Assembly: GCF_034263275.1 (NCBI RefSeq)
Contig: NZ_CP139559.1
Coordinates: 6,944,001 to 7,008,000, forward strand
DNA from: Mucilaginibacter sp. cycad4
Lineage (GTDB): Bacteria > Bacteroidota > Bacteroidia > Sphingobacteriales > Sphingobacteriaceae
Length of the DNA stretch: 64,000 nucleotides
Reading direction: 5' to 3'
Shown here: positions 47,796 through 55,962 of the stretch, piece after piece
Layout: every line of letters begins with the position of its first letter
Position numbering within the stretch: position 1 is the stretch's first letter
Program-made: the position numbers and the translations under genes
Notes under the pieces: generated by a model
Databases searched by the model: none
What the model saw: only the letters and a program-made list of their open reading frames with translations
Told to the model about the DNA's origin: nothing

Positions 47796-50738
47796 CTAAA
47801 CCACCATATTCACAATTCGGCCTTTTACCACAATCACCTTTTTAGGTGCTTTGCCGTCGAGGTATTTTTGTACGTCGGGGCTGGCTAAAACGGCGGCCTC
47901 TATTTCTTTTACATCAAGGCTTAACGAAAGGCTTAAATTCATTTTCATTTTACCGTTGATGGAGATCGGGTAAGCAAACTCATCTTCAATCAAATATTCG
48001 CTGTTAAACTTAGGGAATGGTGCATATGATAGTGTACCCTCTGCATTACCCAATAACGACCAAAGCTCCTCGCAGATATGCGGCGCATATGATGACAGGA
48101 TGATCGCCATATCCTGCAAAATAGCGCGGTTGTTACATTTCAAGTCAGTTAGTTCATTCACGGCGATCATAAAGCTGGAAACTGATGTATTGAACGAGAA
48201 GCGCTCAATATCTTCCTCCACCTTTTTAATGATCTTGTGCAGCGATTTCAATTCGGCTTTTGACGGTGCGGCATTGCTAACGCCAAATTCCCAGGCATCA
48301 TTGTGGAATAGCCTCCAGAACTTGCGCAGAAACTTGAACACACCCTCAATACCATTGGTATTCCATGGTTTGCTCTGCTCCAGCGGACCTAAGAACATTT
48401 CGTACATACGCAGGGTATCGGCACCGAAGCGGGTAACAATGTCGTCTGGATTTACAACATTGAACTTCGATTTTGACATTTTTTCAACTTCTGCCTTGGT
48501 GAAAAACTTGATTTCTTGATTTTTGTCTTCAAAAGGGTAGAGTTTACCTTCATGATACCATCCAGCGGAACACCAGTATATAGCATCTTTGAATTCAGGG
48601 CGCCAAGTTTTAAATCGCTCAATGTCCAATTGATTGTTCTTAAAGTCAACAAGATTTACGTCTACATTTATTGAATATGTGGAATAGTCGGATGTAACCT
48701 CAGTTATATTTGCATATTTATCGAAGTCATTTTTTACATCGTCACTTATCAATAGCTTGACCGTTTTTTCTCCAAAAGCAAATTGCTTATGATTGCCTGG
48801 CATGAAATAAATGTTTGACGCAGATTGCGAAACATGAATTTTTTGAGATATTCCCTGGATCATGCCCTGGTTAATCAGCTTTTTGAATGGCTCTTCTTCA
48901 ACAACAAGGTCAAGATCCTTCAGAAATTTATTCCAGAAACGACTGTACAACAGGTGACCGGTAGCATGTTCGCTGCCGCCGATGTACAAATCAACATCTT
49001 TCCAGTACTCAATGGCCTCGCGCGATGCAAATTCTTTATCATTTTGGGCATCCATATAGCGGTACCAGTACCAGCTTGAACCAGCCCAGCCCGGCATGGT
49101 CGAAAGTTCGTATTCGCCCTCCGGATGGCGCCAATTGGTAGCACGGCCCAATGGTGGTTCGCCGGTTTCAGTCGGTAGATATTTATCTACTTCCGGCAAT
49201 AACAACGGCAGGTGGCTTTCATTAATCAGATGAGGCAAACCATCTTTAAAGTAAACCGGCACCGGTTCGCCCCAGTAACGCTGACGGCCGAAAATGGCAT
49301 CACGCATCCTGAAGTTAACTTTGGCTTTTCCGGCGTTGATCTCTTCCAGTTTGGCAACCACAGCAGCGGTTGCTTCTTTGTAAGCTAAACCATTAATAAA
49401 GTCGGAATTGATATAGGTACCTTCTTTAGTTGGATCGGCCTCGGTTTCGATGTTTTGAATATCGAGGATCTGCACTATCGGCAAATTAAAATGTTTTGCA
49501 AACAGGAAATCGCGCTGATCGCCCGATGGTACGGCCATAACCGCTCCGGTTCCGTAACCGGCCAATACATAGTCTGCAATCCAGATTGGGATCTGCTGAC
49601 CGTTCAGCGGGTTAAGCACATAGCTGCCGGTGAAAGCGCCGGATACAGTTTTAGCATCAGCCATCCTGTCCAGTTCCGATTTCTTTTTGGTTTGGGCGAT
49701 ATAAGCCTCAATATCGGCTTTTTGCTCTGGTGTAGTAAGCGAAGCCACCAGCTCATGCTCTGGTGCAATCACTAAAAAGGTAACACCGAAAATGGTATCA
49801 ACACGGGTGGTGAAAACTTCAATAAATTCGGTATCCAAAGCGGCGTTGTGCCCCGATTTATCTATCGGGAACTTCACAGAAGCTCCTGTACTTTTACCAA
49901 TCCAGTTCCTTTGCATTTCTTTCAAAGGCTCGGGCCAGTCGATAGTATCAAGGCCTTGCAACAACCTTTCGGCATAGGCTGTAATGCGCATGCTCCACTG
50001 GGTCATCTTTTTTTGTTCAACGGGGTAACCGCCGCGTTCGCTAAAGCCGTCTTTTACCTCGTCGTTTGCCAATACAGTACCAAGAGCGGGGCACCAGTTT
50101 ACGGTACTTTCGCGCAGGTAGGTAAGGCGGTATTTTAACAGTTCGGCCTGCTGTTCCTGGTTGCTTAAAGCTTTCCATTCATCAGCAGTAAAACTTAATA
50201 TTTCCTCATCGCAAACAGCATTGATGCCTGCCGAGCCTTTGGCTTCAAAATGGGCAACAAGCTTATCAATTGACTGGGCCTTGTCGGCATCCTTATTATA
50301 CCAGCTGTTAAACAGCTGCATAAAGATCCACTGGGTCCATTTATAATAATCGGGCGAGCTGGTACGCACCTCGCGGCTCCAGTCGAACGAAAAACCGATC
50401 TGGTCAAGCTGGCGGCGATAGGTTGCAATATTATCTTCGGTAGTTATAGCAGGGTGCTGGCCGGTTTGTATGGCGTACTGTTCGGCCGGTAAGCCAAAGC
50501 TGTCGTAACCCATAGGGTGCAATACGTTAAAACCTTTTAAACGTTTGTAACGTGCAAAAATATCAGAAGCGATATAGCCCAGCGGGTGCCCAACATGCAG
50601 ACCAGCTCCTGATGGGTAAGGAAACATATCCAGCACATAATATTTGGGTTTACTGCTTTTGTCTTCGGCTTTGAAAGTTTGGTTTTGTGCCCAAAACTGC
50701 TGCCACTTTTGCTCTATCTCTTTAAATTGGTAGTCCAT
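47796..50738 (-). CDS. leuS: Leucyl-tRNA synthetase
   Basis: Charges tRNA-Leu (980 aa). The HIGH-type motif is in GAGLHVGHPLGYIASD, the editing domain carries FTTRVDTIFGVTFLVIAP and GTGAVMAVPSGDQRDF, and KMSKS is in VEKMSKSKFNVVNPDD. The region just before KMSKS (about residues 620-750; bases 48480-48870) is longer and much richer in A and T than the rest, with VSQSASNIYFMPGNHKQFAF and YANITEVTSDYSTYSINVDV. The C-terminal anticodon and tRNA-binding parts look complete. Confidence 0.96.
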   Translation of the reverse strand: MDYQFKEIEQKWQQFWAQNQTFKAEDKSSKPKYYVLDMFPYPSGAGLHVGHPLGYIASDIFARYKRLKGFNVLHPMGYDSFGLPAEQYAIQTGQHPAITTEDNIATYRRQLDQIGFSFDWSREVRTSSPDYYKWTQWIFMQLFNSWYNKDADKAQSIDKLVAHFEAKGSAGINAVCDEEILSFTADEWKALSNQEQQAELLKYRLTYLRESTVNWCPALGTVLANDEVKDGFSERGGYPVEQKKMTQWSMRITAYAERLLQGLDTIDWPEPLKEMQRNWIGKSTGASVKFPIDKSGHNAALDTEFIEVFTTRVDTIFGVTFLVIAPEHELVASLTTPEQKADIEAYIAQTKKKSELDRMADAKTVSGAFTGSYVLNPLNGQQIPIWIADYVLAGYGTGAVMAVPSGDQRDFLFAKHFNLPIVQILDIQNIETEADPTKEGTYINSDFINGLAYKEATAAVVAKLEEINAGKAKVNFRMRDAIFGRQRYWGEPVPVYFKDGLPHLINESHLPLLLPEVDKYLPTETGEPPLGRATNWRHPEGEYELSTMPGWAGSSWYWYRYMDAQNDKEFASREAIEYWKDVDLYIGGSEHATGHLLYSRFWNKFLKDLDLVVEEEPFKKLINQGMIQGISQKIHVSQSASNIYFMPGNHKQFAFGEKTVKLLISDDVKNDFDKYANITEVTSDYSTYSINVDVNLVDFKNNQLDIERFKTWRPEFKDAIYWCSAGWYHEGKLYPFEDKNQEIKFFTKAEVEKMSKSKFNVVNPDDIVTRFGADTLRMYEMFLGPLEQSKPWNTNGIEGVFKFLRKFWRLFHNDAWEFGVSNAAPSKAELKSLHKIIKKVEEDIERFSFNTSVSSFMIAVNELTDLKCNNRAILQDMAIILSSYAPHICEELWSLLGNAEGTLSYAPFPKFNSEYLIEDEFAYPISINGKMKMNLSLSLSLDVKEIEAAVLASPDVQKYLDGKAPKKVIVVKGRIVNMVV

Positions 50739-51160
50739 TTGATGTTTTACGCGTATGAGGTTGCGAAATTAAGCATTTCCCTATTAGTTTAGTAGTTATT
50801 AATGGATTAGTTGAGGCTTAATGGCAATCTTTTTAAAGGATTTGTTTTGGCGTTTGTCCCATCAGGGTCTTTCAGAGATTTTAGTTAACCCACAAAACCT
50901 AAATGTGAACTAAACAGCGGCGGAAAGCATTTTTACGATTACGAGACTCCGCTGGAGTCCATATTTCTTTAATTTTTTTCTATAAACACGAGGCCTCTCT
51001 GAGGCCGAATGCCAAGACAAGGCAATTGGCTAACTTTTTGCCAGTACCCACCATACAAATAGGCATAAACTACATTATAACCTTCTGTTCCTAAATATTT
51101 TCAAAATTTCTTTAATTGATTGATAATAAGTTAAATTTGTGCGGAATTAAAATCCTAAAC
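50739..51160. other. Intergenic region with two small palindromes
   Basis: About 420 bases between divergent leuS and the lipoprotein gene. GACTCC-GCT-GGAGTC (50944-50958) has the same stem type as the palindrome around the IS3 element, and GGCCTC-TCT-GAGGCC lies at 50992-51006. TAAATTTG at 51132-51139 is a likely -7 box for the lipoprotein gene. Confidence 0.6.
51132..51139 (+). promoter_or_regulatory. -7 promoter element of the lipoprotein gene
   Basis: TAAATTTG followed by T fits TAnnTTTG and lies 21 bases before the ATG at 51161. It also argues against the upstream in-frame start at 51116. Confidence 0.5.
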
Positions 51161-51961
51161 ATGAAACACAAGTACAAAATTATAGTATTGCTGCTTGCCG
51201 GCATTACTGCCGTTTACACCTCGTGCCATAAGCTTAATATGGCGCCTACCAATCAAAGTACAGTAAGTAAAAAAGAAGCGAGTGTGCAGATAGCGCAAAG
51301 CCTTGTCGGTATTTTTAACCCCGAAAACGGCGGGTTTGATTTTAAGAGCGGGTTAAGTATGCCAACCGATCTTTCCCTGAACAAAAAAGGTAAGATCAAA
51401 GTACAGTCTGTTGACCCTCAGCCACAGTGCGGCGCTAAAATGGATACCACGATAACATTTAACCTGGATCAAAGCGATACTTCAAAAATTGATATCTGGG
51501 CTAAGGTAAAATATGAGCTTACCTGCACTAACGGAGTACCTTCGGGTGTTACCGCTAACGATAGTTTAAATATGACTATGGCAGGCAGCGATTTTACAAT
51601 GGTTTTAAGAATGGGTGAAAACCTGATACTTAGAAGCCTTAATCCGGGCGTTGAACACGCGCAATACTCTTTTGATGGCCCCGTGAATTATTATGCCAGG
51701 GTTAACTATACCAAGCCTACAACAGACCAGCCAAATGTTGAAGGCACGTTTAACTACAATTTTAAATCAATTGTTGTTGATCCTACAAAAGACCCTGATT
51801 TTATTTTAAGCGGAAGTGCTGCCTTTTCGAGTAAAGGAAATATAGGAAAAAATACCTGGAACTATAAAGGGACGATAACGTTTTTGGGCGGTCATAAAGC
51901 TAAGATCACTATCGACGGTACTGTTTATACTGCCGATCTGATGACCGGTGAAGTTAACTAA
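51161..51961 (+). CDS. Lipoprotein of a tandem paralogous pair (1)
   Basis: A 266-residue lipoprotein with signal MKHKYKIIVLLLAGITAVYT and lipobox Cys right after (TSCHKLN). The mature part is beta-rich with a conserved end WNYKGTITFLGGHKAKITID and DLMTGEVN. The neighbour at 52300 shares the lipobox layout, the FSLDGP/FDGPVNYYARV-like segment and the ending FLGNHKAKL plus DLLTGK, so they are paralogues. No family is recognised; an envelope location is likely. A terminator follows at 51984. Confidence 0.75.
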   Translation: MKHKYKIIVLLLAGITAVYTSCHKLNMAPTNQSTVSKKEASVQIAQSLVGIFNPENGGFDFKSGLSMPTDLSLNKKGKIKVQSVDPQPQCGAKMDTTITFNLDQSDTSKIDIWAKVKYELTCTNGVPSGVTANDSLNMTMAGSDFTMVLRMGENLILRSLNPGVEHAQYSFDGPVNYYARVNYTKPTTDQPNVEGTFNYNFKSIVVDPTKDPDFILSGSAAFSSKGNIGKNTWNYKGTITFLGGHKAKITIDGTVYTADLMTGEVN

Positions 51962-51983
51962 CCCGGTTTTAAAATATATGAAG

Positions 51984-52018
51984 AGCCCTGCTCCTTAACC
52001 GGATGCAGGGCTTTTTTA
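51984..52018 (+). terminator. Terminator of lipoprotein gene 1
   Basis: AGCCCTGC at 51984-51991 pairs with GCAGGGCT at 52005-52012, followed by T6. The rest of the 338-base gap to the next gene (51962-52299) shows no gene. Confidence 0.87.
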
Positions 52019-52299
52019 TGTTGCATTTTTAAATACGGCATGGTTTTTATAATCTGCCTATTTGATGAAAATGGGGAATATTTTCTACATGTCCGTTCCT
52101 CGAAACGGGGAAAGCCAGTGATGGGTATTTTTTGTTTTGCATGGTTATCGGCATTATTAAACCGAAAGTGCTTTATTAAAAACATGGAAAATGAGCCTTA
52201 AAGCAGAGATCACGGCATTTTTTGGCGAATTATTTTGCCTGTGGTATGCTTGTTGCCCAATGAGGCAAAGAGATCTAAACTTTATCTGATATCACGTTT

Positions 52300-53079
52300 A
52301 TGAAACTAAAACTACGCAGTATATTACCTTTATTAGCAGGTGTGGCTGTTCTTTATTCGGCCTGTACAAAAACAGGAATCAATGTAAAATCCGATCCGTC
52401 AACTGTAAAAGCAAGCGATAATGTAGCCAGCTCGGCAATTGCAGATAACCTTGCAAAATCATTAGCCGGTTCATTTGGAGGGGCCAGCCTTAACGACGGT
52501 GTTACCCCCTCAACCAATGCTTCAACATCGAAGCTTAAAGTACAGAGTACTTATAGTTGTGGTTTTTATATTGATACCAGCCTGAACCGTGTATTTAACC
52601 AGGGCGATACTTTAAAAGCTACCAAAACAGGCGGTACCAAATATTATTTTATTTGCGACGGAAACAAAACTGTTGGTTACGATTCGGTTGATTCACTAAA
52701 CACGGTAGGCAGCGGCCCGGGTTATTCATTCGTTTATAATATTGTGCAGAAATATAAAGTTAGGGGCCTTAACACCAATAACTCAAACTTCTCGCTTGAT
52801 GGCCCAATGAAAGCCTATGTTGATAACGAGTATACTAAATACAAAACCTTTAGCAGGGTGCACAATACTTACGTGTTCACTAACCTTTATGTACACGGCA
52901 ATGATAACTTTGATATCAGCAGCGGTACAGCTACTTTCCGTTCGGAAGGAAAAACAAACGGCGGGGGCTGGGATTATAGCGGCACCATTGTTTTTTTGGG
53001 CAACCACAAGGCTAAGTTAACTTTCCTTAATAAAATTTTCTTAATTGATTTACTGACCGGTAAATCAACACCTGCATAA
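52300..53079 (+). CDS. Lipoprotein of a tandem paralogous pair (2)
   Basis: A 259-residue lipoprotein, signal MKLKLRSILPLLAGVAVLYS with the lipobox Cys in SACTKTG. The mature chain has a Ser/Thr/Asn-rich N-terminal region and a beta-rich domain (SLDGPMKAYVDNEYTKYKTF, WDYSGTIVFLGNHKAKLTF), paralogous to the preceding lipoprotein. Two Cys (YSCGFY and YFICDG) may form a disulfide in the periplasm. Function unknown. Own terminator at 53106. Confidence 0.75.
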   Translation: MKLKLRSILPLLAGVAVLYSACTKTGINVKSDPSTVKASDNVASSAIADNLAKSLAGSFGGASLNDGVTPSTNASTSKLKVQSTYSCGFYIDTSLNRVFNQGDTLKATKTGGTKYYFICDGNKTVGYDSVDSLNTVGSGPGYSFVYNIVQKYKVRGLNTNNSNFSLDGPMKAYVDNEYTKYKTFSRVHNTYVFTNLYVHGNDNFDISSGTATFRSEGKTNGGGWDYSGTIVFLGNHKAKLTFLNKIFLIDLLTGKSTPA

Positions 53080-53105
53080 TCACGATCTTTCAATCAATCA
53101 ATTAT

Positions 53106-53138
53106 GCCCTGTGCCGGTTTCCGGTACGGGGCTTTTTT
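53106..53138 (+). terminator. Terminator of lipoprotein gene 2
   Basis: GCCCTGTGCCGG at 53106-53117 pairs with CCGGTACGGGGC at 53121-53132 (few mismatches), followed by T6. Confidence 0.85.
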
Positions 53139-53182
53139 GTGCCTGAAACAATAACTTATTATATTGCCGTCCCAACCTGTTG

Positions 53183-53207
53183 CTCCCCCTTTAGGGGGCC
53201 GGGGGGA
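53183..53207. repeat. CCCCCTTTAGGGGG element, copy 2
   Basis: CTCCCCCTTTAGGGGGCCGGGGGG ends three bases before the symporter ATG at 53211. The element thus forms the 5' untranslated region next to the start; its G-rich end could act as or mask a ribosome-binding site. Confidence 0.75.
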
Positions 53208-53210
53208 ATT

Positions 53211-54437
53211 ATGAAACGCCTCTTATCAAACCTAACTTTCCAGGTACTTATTGCCATTGCCCTTGGGGTAGTGGCCGGCTTATACGTCAAAGGATTTGCC
53301 CCAACTGCCGAACTCATCAGCAAAACATTCATCAGTCTCATAACCATGCTCATTGCTCCTATCATATTTTTAACCATTGTACTGGGTATTGCCGGCATGA
53401 GCGATATGAAAAAAGTGGGCAGGGTAGGTGGTAAAGCTTTGTTATATTTCGAGATCGTAACCACCTTTGCACTTATCATCGGCGTTACCGTAGCCAATAT
53501 TATTAAACCCGGCGCCGGCTTTGAAAACCATGCAGCAAAAATGGATACCGGCAAATTAGCCGTGTACGAAAAAGCTGCCGCCGAAATGCACTGGGGCGAT
53601 TTTATTGCCCATATTGTTCCCTCAAACATGTTTGAGGCTTTTGCCAAGGGGGATATTTTGCAGATCCTGTTTTTTGCGATACTGTTTGGCTTCGGGTTAA
53701 GCAGGATGGGTAAAAACGGCGAAGCGGTTATCCAGCTATTTGATAAGCTTTCGAAAGTGTTTTTTAATATCATGAAGATAGTGATGAAGGTGGCGCCGAT
53801 AGGGGCCTTTGCAGGGATGGCTTTTACGGTGAGCAAATATGGCATCCAAACATTGAAGCCGCTGGCCCTGTTGATGGGATCGGTTTATCTGACCATGTTC
53901 CTGTTCATATTTGTGGTATTGAATATTATTTGCAGGCTGTTTAAATTCAGTCTTTGGGAGTACCTGAAGTATATCAGGCAGGAGGTCCTGATCGTGCTGG
54001 GGACATCCTCGTCCGAATCGGCTTTGCCGGCCATGATGGAGAAGTTGGAAAAATTTGGCTGTTCCAAATCGGTAGTAGGGCTGGTGATCCCTACAGGTTA
54101 TTCTTTTAATTTGGATGGCACTACCATTTACCTTTCCATGTGCGTGATATTTTTGGCGCAGGTGTTTAATATCCCGCTTTCGCTGGGGCAGGAGCTCACT
54201 ATTATCGGCATCCTGATGATCACCTCCAAAGGAGCTGCAGGCGTAACGGGGAGCGGTTTTATTGTGCTTACCAGTACGCTTACTGCCATTAAAATAATCC
54301 CGGTTGAGGGTTTGGCGATATTGATAGGAGTTGACAGGTTTATGTCGGAAGCACGGGCTATTACCAATGTAATTGGCAATGGCGTGGCCACGATTGTGAT
54401 TGCGAAGAGTGAGGGAGAGTTTGCCCCAAGGGAATGA
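53211..54437 (+). CDS. Dicarboxylate/amino acid:cation symporter (DctA/GltP-like)
   Basis: A 408-residue secondary transporter of the DAACS family that takes up C4-dicarboxylates or acidic amino acids with Na+ or H+. The re-entrant loop signature GTSSSESALPAMMEKLEKFG, the substrate/cation motif TGYSFNLDGTTIYLS and the last helix VDRFMSEARAITNVIGNGVA are intact. The start MKRLLSNLTFQVLIAIALG at 53211 is used; the frame opens 24 codons earlier only because a palindromic repeat happens to be open. The DR-x-x-x-x-x-x-N pattern of the last helix resembles DctA, but the substrate is not certain. Confidence 0.9.
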   Translation: MKRLLSNLTFQVLIAIALGVVAGLYVKGFAPTAELISKTFISLITMLIAPIIFLTIVLGIAGMSDMKKVGRVGGKALLYFEIVTTFALIIGVTVANIIKPGAGFENHAAKMDTGKLAVYEKAAAEMHWGDFIAHIVPSNMFEAFAKGDILQILFFAILFGFGLSRMGKNGEAVIQLFDKLSKVFFNIMKIVMKVAPIGAFAGMAFTVSKYGIQTLKPLALLMGSVYLTMFLFIFVVLNIICRLFKFSLWEYLKYIRQEVLIVLGTSSSESALPAMMEKLEKFGCSKSVVGLVIPTGYSFNLDGTTIYLSMCVIFLAQVFNIPLSLGQELTIIGILMITSKGAAGVTGSGFIVLTSTLTAIKIIPVEGLAILIGVDRFMSEARAITNVIGNGVATIVIAKSEGEFAPRE

Positions 54438-54469
54438 TTTCGGATTTCGGATTTTCAATTTCGGATTTT

Positions 54470-54565
54470 GTCTGAACCGGGATTTGACGGATTTTTTTGA
54501 TTTTCGGGATTTCCCTTCCTGTTCAATCTCAAAATCCGGCAAATCTCATAAATCCTGGTTCAGAC
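54470..54565. repeat. GTCTGAACC...GGTTCAGAC inverted repeat
   Basis: GTCTGAACCGGGATTTGACGGATTT at the left is inverted as AAATCTCATAAATCCTGGTTCAGAC at the right end (54541-54565), with a few mismatches. A dispersed palindrome of the Bacteroidota intergenic type (from memory). Confidence 0.75.
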
Positions 54566-54578
54566 AGCGTTAAGGATA

Positions 54579-54650
54579 GTAGCGGATACCGGCCAATGAG
54601 CGTAATGCCCGCAGGCGTATGAGCGGATAGCCTGGGCCGAAGGCAACGCC
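54579..54650. repeat. Dispersed repeat GTAGCGGATACCGGCC, copy 2
   Basis: Same block and orientation as 23970-24050: GTAGCGGATACCGGCC, GAGCGTAATGCC, GCAGGCGTATGAGCGGATAG and AACGCCC, with small changes in between. Confidence 0.7.
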
Positions 54651-54848
54651 CGGATCAATATCGAAGATGATTTAGCCCCCGCAAAGGCACTAAGTCGTAA
54701 AAGAAATCTTAAGCAGGTACCTTACAATATCATCTTTGCCGGCCATGTCAGGAACTATTTAACAGCGCTTATTCCTGCAACCTGCTACCTCCTCAATCAC
54801 CTCTAAAGTCACTTTTATGTTAACATATAAATTTAGATTACAATAGGG

Positions 54849-54878
54849 TTTGACATTCGGGCAAAAACTTTAGCTTTG
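54849..54878 (+). promoter_or_regulatory. Promoter of sucD
   Basis: TTTG at 54849-54852 and TAGCTTTG at 54871-54878 are spaced by 18 bases, a good Bacteroidota promoter. The predicted transcript start is about 15 bases before the ATG at 54901. Confidence 0.7.
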
Positions 54879-54900
54879 CCGTACTAAAACGAAAAAACCA

Positions 54901-55776
54901 ATGAGTGTACTCGTAAATAAAGATTCAAAAGTTATTGTACAAGGTTTCACCGGTAAAGAGGGTTCATACCACGCTGAGCAAATGATTGCTTATGGCACTC
55001 AGTTAGTTGGTGGTGTTACACCGGGTAAAGGCGGTCAAACCCATTTAGACAGGCCGGTTTTTAACACGGTTAAAGATGCCGTTGTTGCAACCGGTGCCGA
55101 TGTATCGATCATATTTGTACCTCCTGCTTTTGGTGCGGATGCCATTATGGAAGCTGCCGAAGCCGGCATTAAGGTTATTGTTTGTATTACTGAAGGTATC
55201 CCTACAAAGGATATGATTGCGGTTAAAGAATATCTTACCGATAAGGATGCACGCCTGATTGGTCCTAACTGCCCTGGCATCATCACTGCTGATGAGAGCA
55301 AAATTGGTATCATGCCTGGCTTTATCTTCAAAAAAGGTAATGTTGGCGTGGTTTCAAAATCTGGTACTTTAACTTATGAAGCGGTTGACCAGGTGGTTAA
55401 AGCCGGTTTGGGTATCACTACTGCTATCGGTATTGGCGGCGACCCGATTATTGGTACGCCAACCAAAGAAGCTGTTGAATTATTAATGAACGATCCGGAA
55501 ACTCATGGCATTATCATGATTGGTGAAATTGGCGGAAACATGGAAGCTGATGCTGCCCGCTGGATCAAAGCAAACGGTACTAAACCGGTTGTCGGTTTCA
55601 TTGCTGGCCAAACAGCGCCTCCGGGCCGCCGTATGGGCCACGCTGGTGCTATTGTTGGCGGTGCTGACGATACTGCTGCTGCTAAAATGAAGATCATGAC
55701 CGAATGCGGCATCCGCGTGGTTGAATCACCAGCCGAAATTGGTGCTGCCATGGCAGAAGAATTGGCTAAGTTATAG
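54901..55776 (+). CDS. sucD: Succinyl-CoA synthetase alpha subunit
   Basis: The 291-residue alpha subunit of the TCA-cycle enzyme that makes succinate and ATP/GTP from succinyl-CoA. CoA-binding FTGKEGSYHAEQMIAYGT and GGVTPGKGGQTHLDRPVF, the loop IGPNCPGIITADESKIGIMP, and the phospho-His in RMGHAGAIVGG are all canonical. The beta-subunit gene sucC is not adjacent, a split common in Bacteroidota. A REP-like element starts at the base after the stop codon. Confidence 0.97.
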   Translation: MSVLVNKDSKVIVQGFTGKEGSYHAEQMIAYGTQLVGGVTPGKGGQTHLDRPVFNTVKDAVVATGADVSIIFVPPAFGADAIMEAAEAGIKVIVCITEGIPTKDMIAVKEYLTDKDARLIGPNCPGIITADESKIGIMPGFIFKKGNVGVVSKSGTLTYEAVDQVVKAGLGITTAIGIGGDPIIGTPTKEAVELLMNDPETHGIIMIGEIGGNMEADAARWIKANGTKPVVGFIAGQTAPPGRRMGHAGAIVGGADDTAAAKMKIMTECGIRVVESPAEIGAAMAEELAKL

Positions 55777-55800
55777 CCCCCCGGCCCCCTAAAGGGGGAG
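55777..55800. repeat. CCCCCTAAAGGGGG element, copy 3
   Basis: CCCCCCGGCCCCCTAAAGGGGGAG begins directly after the sucD TAG, in inverted orientation relative to the copy at 53183. Part of the family that touches gene ends. Confidence 0.75.
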
Positions 55801-55816
55801 GCAAGAAAATATATTA

Positions 55817-55847
55817 AAATCCCGGTTATGATTGGCCGGGATTTTTT
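55817..55847 (+). terminator. Terminator of sucD
   Basis: AAATCCCGG at 55817-55825 pairs with CCGGGATTT at 55836-55844, followed by T-rich sequence. Confidence 0.87.
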
Positions 55848-55962
55848 GTTTTGGAAAAACTTTTGGGCTCATTACAAACAAGCGTAAATTGAATAGCAGG
55901 TAGGATAAATCTGTAGATTCTTTGGTCCTGCAAATTCAGGTTCAGGCAATTTTTTCGTACCT

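Larger units (their letters stand above)
54438..54848. other. Repeat-rich intergenic region
   Basis: About 410 bases. It starts with TTTCGGATTTCGGATTTTCAA low-complexity words (54440-54470), then the GTCTGAACCGGG palindrome and the second GTAGCGGATACCGGCC copy. Nothing coding is seen. Confidence 0.6.

Noticed and set aside
53736..54542. A 268-codon minus-strand frame within the dicarboxylate symporter
   Set aside because: Antisense to a clear DctA-like gene; the peptide is low-complexity and His/Gln-rich.
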